Source of the DNA: Nannocystis sp. RBIL2
GTDB taxonomy: Bacteria; Myxococcota_A; Polyangia; Nannocystales; Nannocystaceae
Direction of reading: 5' to 3'
Assembly (NCBI RefSeq): GCF_026626745.1
Contig: NZ_JAPNJW010000002.1
Location: 4,798,151-4,862,150, forward strand
DNA: 64,000 bases
Shown here one piece after another: positions 18,521 through 27,941 of this stretch (position 1 is the stretch's first letter; each line of letters starts with the position of its first letter). A program made the translations under genes and the position numbers. The notes below the pieces were generated by a model. It was not told where the DNA came from. It saw only the letters and a list, made by a program, of their open reading frames with translations, and did no database searches.

Positions 18521-18729
18521 GGCGATTCGTGCTCGTCTAGCCCAGCCGCGCATGGTCCACCGAGCCTCAGAGCGCCGCGAGCAGCTCGCCGAGCAATAAG
18601 GCCCGCTGCATCATCTTCGCCAGCGTCCAGTGGCTAGCGCTGCCCGCCCCGGTGCCGCAGTTCGGCGCCGCCGCCAAGCCGGACCCCCTCGACGCGGCGC
18701 CGCCGCGCTGACTCGGCGCGCCGCGGGAG

Positions 18730-18747
18730 CATGTCCCTCGGGACATG
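18730..18747. repeat. CATGTCC-type inverted repeat (perfect)
   Basis: CATGTCC-CTCG-GGACATG, 18 bases beyond the stop of the minus-strand DUF4215 lipoprotein gene, in a convergent gap. Confidence 0.8.
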
Positions 18748-18765
18748 TCATCAACCGCGCGTCCC

Positions 18766-20304
18766 TCAGCGGACGAAGATCTGCCCCGGCTTGCCGTTGA
18801 GGTCGCCGCCGACGCACGTATCGTAACAGGTGCGCCAGCCGCTGCCGGTCAGGCCGAAGCCGTTGCCGTCGACGTCGCGCATGTGGAACGAGTCGACGTT
18901 GCTGGTGAAGCCCATCCACGCCAGCATCGACGCCCCGTTCGCGCAGGCGCCCTGGATCGCCGTCGGCTCGCCGATGTAGTAGTGCGTGTTCTGGTGGACG
19001 TCGACGAAGTTGGCGACCACCGTGTGGCGGTAGATCGTGCCGGCGAACGCCTTGCTGCCGGCGTGGTTGCCGAACAGCACCTGCGTGAACACGACGCCCT
19101 TGCCGGCGACGTCGAGCGCGTAGGCGTTGCCGTCGTCGGCGAGCGAGCCCTGGGCCGCGCGCCAGCCGAAGCTGCCGCCGCCGTCGGTGTCGGCGCAGGC
19201 CGGCGCCGACGGGGTGTTGCGCGAGCGGCCGACCAGCGTCCAGCCGCCGCCGTCGATCGTCATCTCGCAGTACACGTCGAACGGCATGCGCGGCCCGTCG
19301 CCGTCGACGTCGATCTGGTAGACCCCGTTCGGCGTGCTCGGCAGGCCGCTCTTGAGCTGCTTGCAGTTCGTCGGCAGGTTGCACGAGCCGTTGACGCAGG
19401 CCCCCGTCGAGCAGTCGGTGTCCGCCGCGCAGTTCTTGCCCTTGTTGCAGGTCTTGCACGACCCGCCGCAGTCGACGTCGGTCTCGTCGCCGCTCTGGAT
19501 GCCGTCGCTGCAGCTCGAGCTCTTGCACTCGACAGTGCACGCATCGAGGTTGCTGAGGTTGGCGTCGTCGCACTCCTCGACCCCGGCCTGCACCGCTCCG
19601 TCGCCGCACTCCGCGTTCAAGCAGGTGTTGAGGCAGGCGTCGGTGTCGACCTGGTTGCCGTCGTCGCACTCCTCGTTCGGCTGCAGCGCCCCGTCGCCGC
19701 AGGTGGCGCTCTTGCACATCGCCGTGCACGCGTCGGCGTCGTCGTCGTTGCCGTCGTCGCACGCCTCGCCCGGCCCGACGATCCCGTCGCCGCAGACCGC
19801 CAGCGCGCACGCGTTGGTGCAGTCGTCGCTGTCGGTCATGTTGCCGTCGTCGCACGCCTCGCCCGGCCCGACGATCCCGTCGCCGCAGCCGGCCGCCTCG
19901 CACGCGCTGGTACAGTCGTCGCCGTCGTCCGGGTTGCCGTCGTCGCACGCCTCGACCCCGGCCTGCACGAGGCCATCGCCGCACACCGCGAGCTTGCAGC
20001 CGGCAGTGCACGCGCCGGCGTCGTCGTTGTCGCCGCCGAGGTCGCACGCCTCGTCGCCCTCGACCTTGCCGTCGCCGCACTCCGGCATCGGCGGCTCCGT
20101 CGCGCCGCCGCCCATGTCGTCGCCCGGACCGCCGGTGGTCGGCGCGCTCGTCGACACCTCCGTCGGCGAGGTCATCGTCGACGGCGAGGTCATCGTCGCG
20201 GTCGACGGCGTCGACCCGAACCCGGTCGACGGATCTTCGCCGCTGGCACAGGCACCCAAACATGACGCGGCGACCACGAGACACGGAGCGACGAAGCGGT
20301 TCAC
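18766..20304 (-). CDS. Lipoprotein with DUF4215 Cys-rich repeats and fibrinogen-like C-terminal domain
   Basis: 512 residues from GTG 20304. The signal peptide ends in a lipobox (LGAC), followed by a Thr/Ser linker (about 20-60). Then come about six DUF4215-type repeats of the form CGDGxVxxGExCDDGNxxDxDxCxxxC (about 75-290), common in myxobacterial surface proteins. A CSDGIQSGDETDVDCGG module follows, then from about 340 a fibrinogen-related start, NGVYQIDVDGDGPRMPFDVYC and DGGGWTLVGRS, which in other proteins binds glycans or acetyl groups. The C-terminus continues to GQIFVR. TAGCGT lies eight bases before the GTG, supporting that start. Predicted outer-surface adhesion or recognition protein. 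Confidence 0.88.
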   Translation of the reverse strand: MNRFVAPCLVVAASCLGACASGEDPSTGFGSTPSTATMTSPSTMTSPTEVSTSAPTTGGPGDDMGGGATEPPMPECGDGKVEGDEACDLGGDNDDAGACTAGCKLAVCGDGLVQAGVEACDDGNPDDGDDCTSACEAAGCGDGIVGPGEACDDGNMTDSDDCTNACALAVCGDGIVGPGEACDDGNDDDADACTAMCKSATCGDGALQPNEECDDGNQVDTDACLNTCLNAECGDGAVQAGVEECDDANLSNLDACTVECKSSSCSDGIQSGDETDVDCGGSCKTCNKGKNCAADTDCSTGACVNGSCNLPTNCKQLKSGLPSTPNGVYQIDVDGDGPRMPFDVYCEMTIDGGGWTLVGRSRNTPSAPACADTDGGGSFGWRAAQGSLADDGNAYALDVAGKGVVFTQVLFGNHAGSKAFAGTIYRHTVVANFVDVHQNTHYYIGEPTAIQGACANGASMLAWMGFTSNVDSFHMRDVDGNGFGLTGSGWRTCYDTCVGGDLNGKPGQIFVR

Positions 20305-20635
20305 GGCGCAGGACGCTATCAGATGGGGCCTGAGACCCTCAAGGCGCGCGACTTCGCCGCTGCGCAGCCGCCTGTGCATCTGCAGGCCCCGCCGCGCCGA
20401 CGCGCGATCACGCCCCGCCGGCGGCCGCGTCGCCGCCGGCGCCGGTGCCACCAATCGCGGCGCCACGATCTGCGCATTCGCGAGGCGCATCGCATGTCCG
20501 AAGAGACATCCGATCACGCCCCGCCGCTCGGCCGCGACAGCGCCATCATCCCGCGACATCCGCGTCGTGGACACACGCACGCGCGAAGACAGGGGCCCGC
20601 TGGCGGCGCCCGCGGCCGTCGTGCATCCTCCATGC
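20305..20635. promoter_or_regulatory. Divergent intergenic region with one CATGTCC-type repeat
   Basis: 331 bases between two divergent lipoprotein genes, so it must hold both promoters. The minus-strand -10-like TAGCGT is close to the 18766-20304 gene start. At 20493-20510 lies an imperfect family member, CATGTCC-GAAG-AGACATC. Nothing else stands out. Confidence 0.5.
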
Positions 20636-21856
20636 ATGGCTTGGTTTACGCGGCGAAACATGACGATCTGGGGCGCGGCGGCGTGCCTGGTGGCCGGCTG
20701 CGGGCCCGCAGCGCCGGGCGAGTCCGGCTCCGACTCGAGCGAGGGCACCGGCCCGGGCAGCCCCGGCAGCGGCCCCCCCGGCCCCGGCTCCGCCACCGCC
20801 CCCCCACCGACCACCACGGCGACCTCCGGCGACGACACCGGCGCGACGGGCTTCGACACCGCCGACACCGAGATCCCGCCCGACCCCGGCGTCCCGCTCG
20901 AGCAGTTCACCTGCGCCGGCGCCCGCTGGCGCTTCGTCGAGCCGACGCAGAGCGAGCCGGGCGCGGCCCGCGTCGACTCGCGCGGACACCTGCGCGTGAC
21001 GAGCTCGTGGTCGGTCCTCGACCTCGACGAGACCGGCCAGCTCGTCGGCCAGCTCGACGCCCCGTCGCCGTGGGGCTGGGGCGGCTTCGACGCGAGCGAC
21101 AACCTGTACCTGTCGTTCCACGACGAGGTGAAGGGTCGCAAGGGGCTGCGCAAGTTCGCGGTGACCGGTGCGCCTTTCTGGGAGATCGATCGCGGCCCGC
21201 CGTCCGACCGGCACGAGTTCGCCGGCCGCGTGACTGTCGCGCCCGACGGCACGACGCTCGTCAGCGACCGCGCGCACGACCGCGTCGAGCGCTACGACGC
21301 CGCCGGCGCGACCGTGTGGGACAAGACGATCGTCGACAAGCGCTTCGACGACCCGTTCGCCATGAACACCGCCGGGGTCGCGGCGGCGCTGCGCCACGGC
21401 GCCGAGGGTGCGGTCCTCGCCCTCGCGCCCGACGCCTCCGTGCTGTGGGAGCACCCGTTCGCCACCGATCCGCGCGGCCACGCCGACATCGCCGAGAGCG
21501 GCGAGGTCGTGGCGGCGTCGTACAGCTGGCCGCCCCACGTGATCCGCCTGGCGGCCGACGGCAGCGTGCAATGGGACAAGGTGATCGAGCTGCCGCAGCT
21601 GGCCCACGGCGCCGTTGCCGGGCTGGCGATCAACGAGGCCGGCGAGATCGCCCTGGCAGTCCCCGCGCTCCTCGGCGACGCGAACGTGGCCGCCGCGGTC
21701 CGACTCGACGCGAACGGCGAGGTCGTCGCGGTGTACGCCTGCGATCCCACCAGCCTCGGCATGACCGTCGCCCTCGACGAGGCCGGCACGATCTATCTGA
21801 CCGGGATCGTCTGGGCCGAAGACGGCGAGCACCTGTTCGCGGTCGCGCTCGAGTGA
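20636..21856 (+). CDS. Lipoprotein with beta-propeller-like repeats
   Basis: 406 residues. N-terminus MAWFTRRNMTIWGAAACLVAGC gives a lipoprotein signal with lipobox LVAGC; the ATG at 20660 is an alternative start. A Gly/Ser/Pro/Thr linker (about 25-75) leads to a domain of short repeats such as LRVTSSWSVLDLDETGQLV, VTVAPDGTTLVSD and AGLAINEAGEIALAV, as in NHL/SMP-30-type propellers. Two cysteines (FTCAGARW, YACDPTS) may form a disulfide near the domain ends. Function unknown; likely outer-membrane or surface attached. Confidence 0.8.
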   Translation: MAWFTRRNMTIWGAAACLVAGCGPAAPGESGSDSSEGTGPGSPGSGPPGPGSATAPPPTTTATSGDDTGATGFDTADTEIPPDPGVPLEQFTCAGARWRFVEPTQSEPGAARVDSRGHLRVTSSWSVLDLDETGQLVGQLDAPSPWGWGGFDASDNLYLSFHDEVKGRKGLRKFAVTGAPFWEIDRGPPSDRHEFAGRVTVAPDGTTLVSDRAHDRVERYDAAGATVWDKTIVDKRFDDPFAMNTAGVAAALRHGAEGAVLALAPDASVLWEHPFATDPRGHADIAESGEVVAASYSWPPHVIRLAADGSVQWDKVIELPQLAHGAVAGLAINEAGEIALAVPALLGDANVAAAVRLDANGEVVAVYACDPTSLGMTVALDEAGTIYLTGIVWAEDGEHLFAVALE

Positions 21857-21875
21857 GCGCCGCGAGCTCCATCGA

Positions 21876-21969
21876 CATGACCTCGGGGACATCCGGCCAA
21901 CATCATGCACATGTCCCATTGGACATCCACGCCAGCTGGCAATGTCGACGATATGTCTCGTGGAACATG
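21876..21969. repeat. Three CATGTCC-type inverted repeats between convergent genes
   Basis: CATGACC-TCGG-GGACATC (21876-21893), CATGTCC-CATT-GGACATC (21910-21927) and a looser TATGTCT-CGTG-GAACATG (21952-21969). They sit in the 135-base gap between the lipoprotein and the convergent LysR gene. Confidence 0.7.
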
Positions 21970-21991
21970 ACCCTTAGGCGATCCACATGAC

Positions 21992-22885
21992 TCACGCCAG
22001 CGCGCCGCGGAGGTGCTCGACGAACGCGCGCACGCGCGGGGTGCCGCGCAGCTCGACGCGGTAGAGCGCGGCCACCGACGCCCCCGCGGTCGTCCACTGC
22101 GGCAAGATCGCCCGCAGCTTGCCGGCGGCCAGCTCGGCGGCGACCAGCCAGTCGGGCAGCAGCGCCACGCCGAGGCCGGCGACGGCCGCGTCGCGCAGCA
22201 CCGCCAGCACGTTGCAGGCCAGCACCTCGCGCACGGGCACCGTCTCCTCGCGCGGCGGCCGGGAGAAGCGCCAGCGGGTCGCGGGCGCGCCGGAGCCGTA
22301 GACCTGCACCAGCGCGTCGTGGCGGGCCAGCGCGGCCGGCTCCTTCGGCTCGCCGCGGCGGCGCAGGTAGCTCGGCGCGGCCACTGCCACGCGCGGCACG
22401 GTGAGCAGCGGCACTGCGATCAGCGCGTCCGAGGCCTGGGGCAGCAGCGTGGTCGCGCGGATCGCCACGTCGACCCCGTCGCCGACCAGGTCGGTCAGGC
22501 GGTCTTCGAGGCGCAGGTCGACGCGCAGGCGCGGGTGCGCGGCCAGCAGCGCCGGCAGCGTCGGCGCCACCCGCAGCCCGCCGAACGTCACCGACGCCGC
22601 CACCACCAGCCGGCCCTCGACCGCGTCGCGGCGGCGGGCCCCCGCCTGGGCTTCCTCGACCTCGCGCAAGATCTGGACGCAGCGCTCGTAGTACGCCCGC
22701 CCCACCTCCGTCACGGTCAGGCGCCGCGTCGTCCGCAGCACCAGAGTCGCGCCGAGCTCCTCCTCGAGCGCGCGCAGCTGGCGGCTGATCGCCGGGGTCG
22801 ACAGGCGCAGGCGACGGGCCGCGGCCGACAGGCTGCCGCCCTCCACGATCCGCACGAACGTCGCCATCTGGCTCAGTAGATCCAT
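21992..22885 (-). CDS. LysR-family transcriptional regulator
   Basis: 297 residues. The N-terminal winged helix reads FVRIVEGGSLSAAARRLRLSTPAISRQLRALEEELG, then LRTTRRLTVTEVG, diagnostic of LysR. The C-terminal effector domain (about 90-295) has the periplasmic-binding fold pattern. It is divergently transcribed from a short-chain dehydrogenase gene with 113 bases between starts, the usual arrangement for a regulator and its target. A T-N11-A site lies in that gap. Confidence 0.95.
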   Translation of the reverse strand: MDLLSQMATFVRIVEGGSLSAAARRLRLSTPAISRQLRALEEELGATLVLRTTRRLTVTEVGRAYYERCVQILREVEEAQAGARRRDAVEGRLVVAASVTFGGLRVAPTLPALLAAHPRLRVDLRLEDRLTDLVGDGVDVAIRATTLLPQASDALIAVPLLTVPRVAVAAPSYLRRRGEPKEPAALARHDALVQVYGSGAPATRWRFSRPPREETVPVREVLACNVLAVLRDAAVAGLGVALLPDWLVAAELAAGKLRAILPQWTTAGASVAALYRVELRGTPRVRAFVEHLRGALA

Positions 22886-22905
22886 CCCGCGAGTTTTTCC
22901 GATTG

Positions 22906-22920
22906 TTGCGCGCGACGCAA
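22906..22920. promoter_or_regulatory. Candidate LysR-type binding site
   Basis: TTGCG-CGCGA-CGCAA, perfect five-base arms, containing TGCGCGCGACGCA, a T-N11-A box. It is 21 bases upstream of the LysR start and 78 bases upstream of the divergent dehydrogenase start, where autoregulation and target control would both be possible. Confidence 0.55.
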
Positions 22921-22998
22921 GAGTCCCTTGTGCCCGTCGGGTCTACTGCGCGCGGCCGCCTGCCGCCATGTTCTGCCGCAGACAGCGAGGCAACAACC

Positions 22999-23742
22999 AT
23001 GGCCAACTTCACCGACAAGGTCGTACTCATCACTGGCATCTCTTCGGGCATCGGCCGCGCGACTGCGCGGGCCTTCGCGGCCGCCGGGGCCCGGCTCGTG
23101 CTCGGCAGCCGCGACGCGAAGGCCGGCGACGCGCTGGCCGCAGAGCTGCGCGAGCGCGGCGCCGAGGCGCTGTTCCTCGCCACCGACGTGACCGCCTCCG
23201 GCGGCCTCGAGGCGCTGGTGGCCGCCGGCCTGCGCCGCTTCGACCGCCTCGACGTGGCGGTCAACAACGCCGGGGTCGAGGTCACCGGGGCGATCGACGG
23301 CGGCGACGAGGCCGCCTTCGACCGCGCCTTCGACACCAACGTCAAGGGCGTGTGGCGGGCGCTGCGGGCCGAGATCCCCGCGCTCCTGCGCGGCCCCGGC
23401 GGCGCGATCGTCAACCTCGGCTCGGTCGCCGGCATGCGCGGCATGGCGGGCGCGAGCGTCTACGCCGCGACCAAGTTCGCGGTCGAGGGTCTCACGCGCT
23501 CCGCCGCGCTCGAGCTCGCGCCGCACAAGATCCGCGTCAACGCGGTCGCGCCCGGCCCCGTCGCCACGCCGATGCTCGACCGCTTCACCGGCGGCCACCC
23601 CGAAGTCATGGCCCAGCGCGTCCCGCTCGGGCGCCTCGCCGAGCCGGAGGAGATCGCCCGCGCAGTCCTGTGGCTGGCCTCCGACGACGCGTCCTACGTC
23701 ACCGGCACCACGCTCGCCGTCGACGGCGGCTTCCTGGCGTGA
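22999..23742 (+). CDS. Short-chain dehydrogenase/reductase (SDR)
   Basis: 247-residue classical SDR. The cofactor loop is TGISSGIG, followed by NNAG, a Ser (NLGSVAG) and YAATK, the catalytic Tyr-Lys pair. The C-terminus ends GTTLAVDGGFLA as in FabG-like enzymes. The residue after the second beta strand is Arg in LGSRD, which favours NADP(H). The ATG at 22999 is chosen because homologues begin just before the first strand. The divergent LysR gene is the probable regulator. Substrate unknown; quinone or xenobiotic ketone reduction is common for such pairs. Confidence 0.92.
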   Translation: MANFTDKVVLITGISSGIGRATARAFAAAGARLVLGSRDAKAGDALAAELRERGAEALFLATDVTASGGLEALVAAGLRRFDRLDVAVNNAGVEVTGAIDGGDEAAFDRAFDTNVKGVWRALRAEIPALLRGPGGAIVNLGSVAGMRGMAGASVYAATKFAVEGLTRSAALELAPHKIRVNAVAPGPVATPMLDRFTGGHPEVMAQRVPLGRLAEPEEIARAVLWLASDDASYVTGTTLAVDGGFLA

Positions 23743-23879
23743 CGTCCCCGCATCGCTGCGCTCGCGGACGCACCGTCGGCGCGAGCGCAGCCACGCGCTC
23801 GCGCGCAGCAGCGCGCGAGTCGGCCGCGGCCTTCCGTTTGAACATGTCGCCCGGTCCGGCCTAAGCTCGCGCCCGCTTC

Positions 23880-24578
23880 ATGGCCAACTTTCGCGTCCAC
23901 GTCCTCGGTGCGGCGATCCCCTCGGCGCTCGCCGCGGGCCTGGCGGTCGCGGGCGGCCTGGCGACGCCGCTGGTCGGCGGCGTCTGCTTCGGCCTCGGCG
24001 TGCTCGGCGGCATGCTGCCCGACATCGACGCCGACAGCTCCGTGCCGACCCGCATCATCTTCGGCGCCCTCGCCGTGGCCGCGGCCGCGACCGCCGTCCT
24101 GGCGCTCCACGACGACCTCGCGCCGTGGCTCGTCGCGCTCGCGGCCGTCGCCGCCTTCCTGCTGATCCGCGTCGGCCTGCGTGGCTTCACCGCCTGGCTG
24201 TGCGTCCACCGCGGCCTCGTGCACTCGCTCCCGTTCGCCGCGCTGGTCGGCGTCGCTGCGGTGCTCGTCGCCTCGCGCGCCTTCCACCTCGCGCCGACCC
24301 CCGCCTGGCTCGCGGGCGTGTTCCTCACCGGCGGCTTCCTCGTCCACCTCGCGCTCGACGAGCTGTTCAGCGTCGACCTCGTCGGCGCGCGCATCAAGCG
24401 ATCTTTCGGCACCGCGCTCAAGCTCGGCAGCCGTCGCCAGTGGTTCATCACCGCCGTGCTCTACGCCGGCGTGGTCGCCCTCGTGACGATCGCCCCGTCC
24501 GCCGATCCATTCGTGCGCGACGTGACCTCCAAGCGCACGCGCGCCGCGATCGCGGCGACGTTCGCCGGCATCCCCTGA
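23880..24578 (+). CDS. YdjM/DUF457-family membrane-bound metal-dependent hydrolase
   Basis: 232 residues with about five to six hydrophobic helices. Family marks are GMLPDIDADSS (metal-ligand Asp cluster) and HRGLVHSLPFA (His motif), as in the YdjM/DUF457 inner-membrane proteins. A further FLVHLALDELFSVD block supplies another His/Asp. The ATG at 23880 follows TAAGCT by twelve bases. It stands between the SDR and a WD40-like gene on the same strand. The enzymatic substrate of this family is not established. Confidence 0.85.
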   Translation: MANFRVHVLGAAIPSALAAGLAVAGGLATPLVGGVCFGLGVLGGMLPDIDADSSVPTRIIFGALAVAAAATAVLALHDDLAPWLVALAAVAAFLLIRVGLRGFTAWLCVHRGLVHSLPFAALVGVAAVLVASRAFHLAPTPAWLAGVFLTGGFLVHLALDELFSVDLVGARIKRSFGTALKLGSRRQWFITAVLYAGVVALVTIAPSADPFVRDVTSKRTRAAIAATFAGIP

Positions 24579-24688
24579 CTGTCAGTAGCGAGCGACCACG
24601 GTGCGACCCGGAAGCACCGTCGGCTGATTCACGCGCGTCGTCTCGCCGACGCGCCGTATCCATCCGCAGAGCTGATACTCTCGACCGA

Positions 24689-26490
24689 GTGGCCGAGTTT
24701 CGCTGCATTCGTCACGTGCCCGTCGGGCCACGGTTGCTCCCGAGCTTCAGCTTCCCGCTCGCGGACGCAGGGGTCACCGCGATCGAGCCCGTGGCCGCCG
24801 GCCTCTTCGTGATCCAGGGCTCCGGCGAGGCTCGCATCACCAGCGCGGATGGCTCGGTCGTCGCTCGCTTCCCGGCGTTCTGCTCCGCCTCCGTGATCGC
24901 GGGCACCACCCGCGTCCTGCTCGCCTCCTCGCTCGAGCTCGACGAGATCGACGCCGCGACCGGAGCGCTCACCCGCCGCGTCTACACGCTCCCGGAGGAG
25001 CAGAGCGACGACCTCGTGGCGGTCCGCTCGCTGTCCGCCCACCAGGCCGTGCTGTGGACCCGCGAGCGCGGCCTGCTGCTCCTCGACCTCGGCTCCGGCG
25101 AGGTCCTGCGCGCGCACCCGCGAGCCGACCCGGACACCGACCAGGCCGGCACCCTGCTCGCCCACCCCGACGGACGGCGCGTGCTCGCGTTCATGGCCGA
25201 TCGACCGGACGACATCCTCGTCTGGGACACGCAGGACGGACGCAGCCTCGTGCTCGACGGCAGCGACCGCGTCCACTCCGTCGCCATCGCGCCGGATGGC
25301 CGCCACCTGGCCATCACCACCGCGCACACGCTCGCCATCGTCGACCTCGAGACCGGCGAGATCATCTCCGAACGCGACGCCAGCGATCCCGCGGCGCGGG
25401 TCCTGTGGCTCCCCGGTTCCGCGCAGGACCCCACACCGGCGCTCCTGGTCGCCCTCTCGAACCACCTGCAGCTCTTCGACGCCCGCGGCGACGAGCTCCT
25501 GTCGCACACACGGCTCCCCGAGCCCGCGCAGGCCCTCGCCGCCGCGCCTGGCGGCCTGGTGCTCGTCGCGGGGCGGACCACGTCGGCGCCTGGCAGCTCG
25601 GCTCCGGCCCACGCCGCTTCGACACCGCGGGCAGCGCGTACACCAGCGTGCTGCCCGAGCCCTCGCGCGGCGAGGCGCTCATGTCCGGCTGGGGCCTGCA
25701 GCCGCAGCGTTGGGACCTCGCGACCGGCCGGTTCTGCGGGCCCTTCAGCCTCGCCGGGCACGGCCACCCGCTCCGCGGCGAGTTCATCGCCCTCGCGCTC
25801 CCGACCCTCTTCATCTACGACAACGAGTCGATCGAGCTCCTCGACACCACGACCGGCAACATCCGCGGCGGTGTCCACGACCACGCGCTCGACGGCGGCC
25901 ATCTGCTCGTCCGTCACGTCTCCGAGGCCCGCACGCGCCTGCTCTACGCGCGGCCTCCCCACGCTGCGCTCCGCGTCGCCGAGCTCCCGTCCGGCGCCAT
26001 CTTCATCGTCAACGCCGGCGAGGACGTCTCGCTCGCGGACGCCGCCTTCCTCGATCCGGAGGGCGCGACCATCGTCTCGGGCCACCTCGACGGCAGCGTG
26101 CGGCTCTGGGACGCGGCGACCCGCACGCTCACGCGGACGATCGCCGGCCAGGGCGCCGTATCACGGCTCGTGGCGACCCGCGGCGCGATCTACATCGGAC
26201 ACCGCGACGGCCGCGTCACCGCCTTGGACGCGGCGACCGGCGCGACTCTCCACGCGTGGCCAGCCCACACCACCGCAGTGCTCGGCCTCGCGATCGATCC
26301 GGTCAGCGGCGTCCTCGCCACCGCGAGCGCCGAATCCGTGCGGGTCTGGCGACTCGAACGCGGCCCCGCCCTGCTCTGCGAGGAACCGACGAAGACCCCG
26401 CCCCGCGGCCTCACCATGGCGCCGAATTCCGTCCTGTTTCTCGAGGACGGCTACCTCGTGATCCTCGCGGCGACTCCTGCGGCGTCGTGA
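24689..26490 (+). pseudogene. WD40-like beta-propeller gene with a frameshift
   Basis: From GTG 24689 (TACTCT seven bases upstream) the first frame gives about 295 residues of propeller-like sequence (VHSVAIAPDGRHLAITTAHTLAIVDLETGE). Near 25575, after GGLVLVAG, it turns into an Ala/Arg/Pro-rich shadow. The sense continues one frame over: ADHVGAWQLG to FDTAGSAYTSVLPEPSRG and on to ATIVSGHLDGSVRLWDAATRT, ending at 26490. One G too few in the GGGGCGG run at about 25570 explains it. Without the shift it would be a protein of about 600 residues. Either a sequencing error or a real recent inactivation. Confidence 0.75.
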
Positions 26491-26643
26491 ATCACGCGCT
26501 CCAGTCGCGACCTGTTCGCCCAGCTGCTCGACGGCCACAACGCCCACCTCACCGGCGACGTCGCCCGCGTGCTCGGCCGCCCCGCGCGAGACTTCCGCGA
26601 CTTCGCCCGCGACGCGGCGCTCGCCCGGACGTGGGGCACCTAG
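26491..26643 (+). pseudogene. 3' remnant of an NmrA-like NAD(P)-binding gene
   Basis: A 50-codon open piece immediately after the WD40-like stop reads SRDLFAQLLDGHNAHLTGD, then VARVLGRPARDFRDFARDAA, and stops at TAG 26643. The block around HNAHLTGDV-RVLGRPARDF is the typical C-terminus of NmrA-family/NAD(P)H-binding oxidoreductases. The rest of that gene is absent, so the WD40-like gene probably replaced it or was inserted over it. Confidence 0.6.
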
Positions 26644-26647
26644 GGGG

Positions 26648-26665
26648 CATGTCCTTCGGGACATA
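26648..26665. repeat. CATGTCC-type inverted repeat
   Basis: CATGTCC-TTCG-GGACATA, five bases after the NmrA-like remnant stop. The stable TTCG loop is notable if it is transcribed. The position fits the 3' end of the lost gene. Confidence 0.75.
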
Positions 26666-26740
26666 CCCGCAAGCCGAGCCCGCCGCGAAGGGCCGGCAGG
26701 CTTGACAGCGCAGCCGCGATGCCGTGTCCTCGCCTCGCGC

Positions 26741-27832
26741 ATGGCGACACCTTCCGACGACCTGTTCGAGCAAGTCCTCCCGCTCCTCGGCCGACGCACC
26801 GACGACCCCGCGGTCATCGCCTTCCACGCGGCGCGCGGCCTCAAGTCGCCGCCCGTCGTGACGAAGACCGACATGCTCTACGACGTCCGCGACAAGGAGG
26901 CCGGCCTGGTGTTGAACTACCAGGCGGAGGTGCGGCGCGCCGGCTTTTATCCGCCGCGCAAGGAGGGCGGCAAGTACGTCGCCTATCTGTCGTCGATCGA
27001 GTTCCGCCCGTCGTTCACCGGGCGCATCGCCGGCGAGTTCGCCGTCTCGCTGCCCGAGGCCGACGCGAAGGCGCTGGCGCTGCGGCTCGAGAACGGCACG
27101 TGGGACTCGCCGATGTACCGCGGTTACGTCGTGCGGCGCGTCGACGGCCACGAGGTCGAGTTCGTCTACGACCAGGACGACGACACCTTCGTCGAGGTGC
27201 GGCTCCAGCTCGAGGAGCTCGACGACGACGATCCTGCGCTCGAGAAGTGGGCCGCGGAGGCGCAGGCGAGCGCGACCCCCACGCCGGCGCGCGTGTTCCC
27301 GAAGCGCGGCAGCCGGGCGCCCAAGAACGAGCCGCTGCCCCCGGCGCTGGCGGCCCTGAACGAGCTGCAGGACGGCGACGGCCTCGGCGACATCGACTTC
27401 GAGATGCTGGCCGAGATCGAGGCCGGCGGGCCCAAGGCGTGGACCGGCAATCCGGCGGCGGAGCACGAGTTCCGGGTGTTCGCGCAGGACGGCTCGGGCG
27501 GCCTGGTGGCGTTCTGGGTGGTCCAGCACGACGGCGGCGCCGCACGGCCGCTGGTCGAGCAGCCCGTCGTCTTCCTCGGCTCGGAGGGCGAGGTCGGCCC
27601 GGTCGCCAAGGACCTCGCCGACTTCCTGCACCTGCTGGCCGCCGGCGTCGGCCCGTACGAGGTCGTGGAGTACGGGTCGACCGAAGGCGAGACGCCGCAG
27701 CCGGCCATCGCCGAGCTGGCGCGCAAGTTCTTTCCAGAGCGCGGCGACCGTGACGCCCAGACGATCGTCCTCGAAGCCCAGCGCGACTACGGGGACCTGA
27801 GCGACCGGCTCGCGGCCCTCAACAAGCGCTGA
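26741..27832 (+). CDS. Protein with C-terminal SMI1/KNR4 (SUKH)-like domain
   Basis: 363 residues from ATG 26741. The N-terminal half (MLYDVRDKEAGLVLNYQAEV, GGKYVAYLSSIEFRPSFTG) looks like an alpha/beta module of the immunity-protein type. A flexible Ala/Thr/Pro linker around residue 185-200 follows. The C-terminal part has FRVFAQDGSGGLVAFWVVQ and VVFLGSEGEVGPVAKDLADFLHLL, the pattern of SUKH domains, which often neutralise secreted toxins. No toxin gene is adjacent. An upstream in-frame TTG is possible but less likely. Confidence 0.75.
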   Translation: MATPSDDLFEQVLPLLGRRTDDPAVIAFHAARGLKSPPVVTKTDMLYDVRDKEAGLVLNYQAEVRRAGFYPPRKEGGKYVAYLSSIEFRPSFTGRIAGEFAVSLPEADAKALALRLENGTWDSPMYRGYVVRRVDGHEVEFVYDQDDDTFVEVRLQLEELDDDDPALEKWAAEAQASATPTPARVFPKRGSRAPKNEPLPPALAALNELQDGDGLGDIDFEMLAEIEAGGPKAWTGNPAAEHEFRVFAQDGSGGLVAFWVVQHDGGAARPLVEQPVVFLGSEGEVGPVAKDLADFLHLLAAGVGPYEVVEYGSTEGETPQPAIAELARKFFPERGDRDAQTIVLEAQRDYGDLSDRLAALNKR

Positions 27833-27941
27833 CCGCGAGCTCGCCGGAACCGCGCCGCGCCGACGAGCCGCTCCCGCGGTCACGCTCCAGGCGGCGCCTG
27901 CCGGATCCGCCGCGGCGCGTGATGCTACGCTCGCCGCGCCG

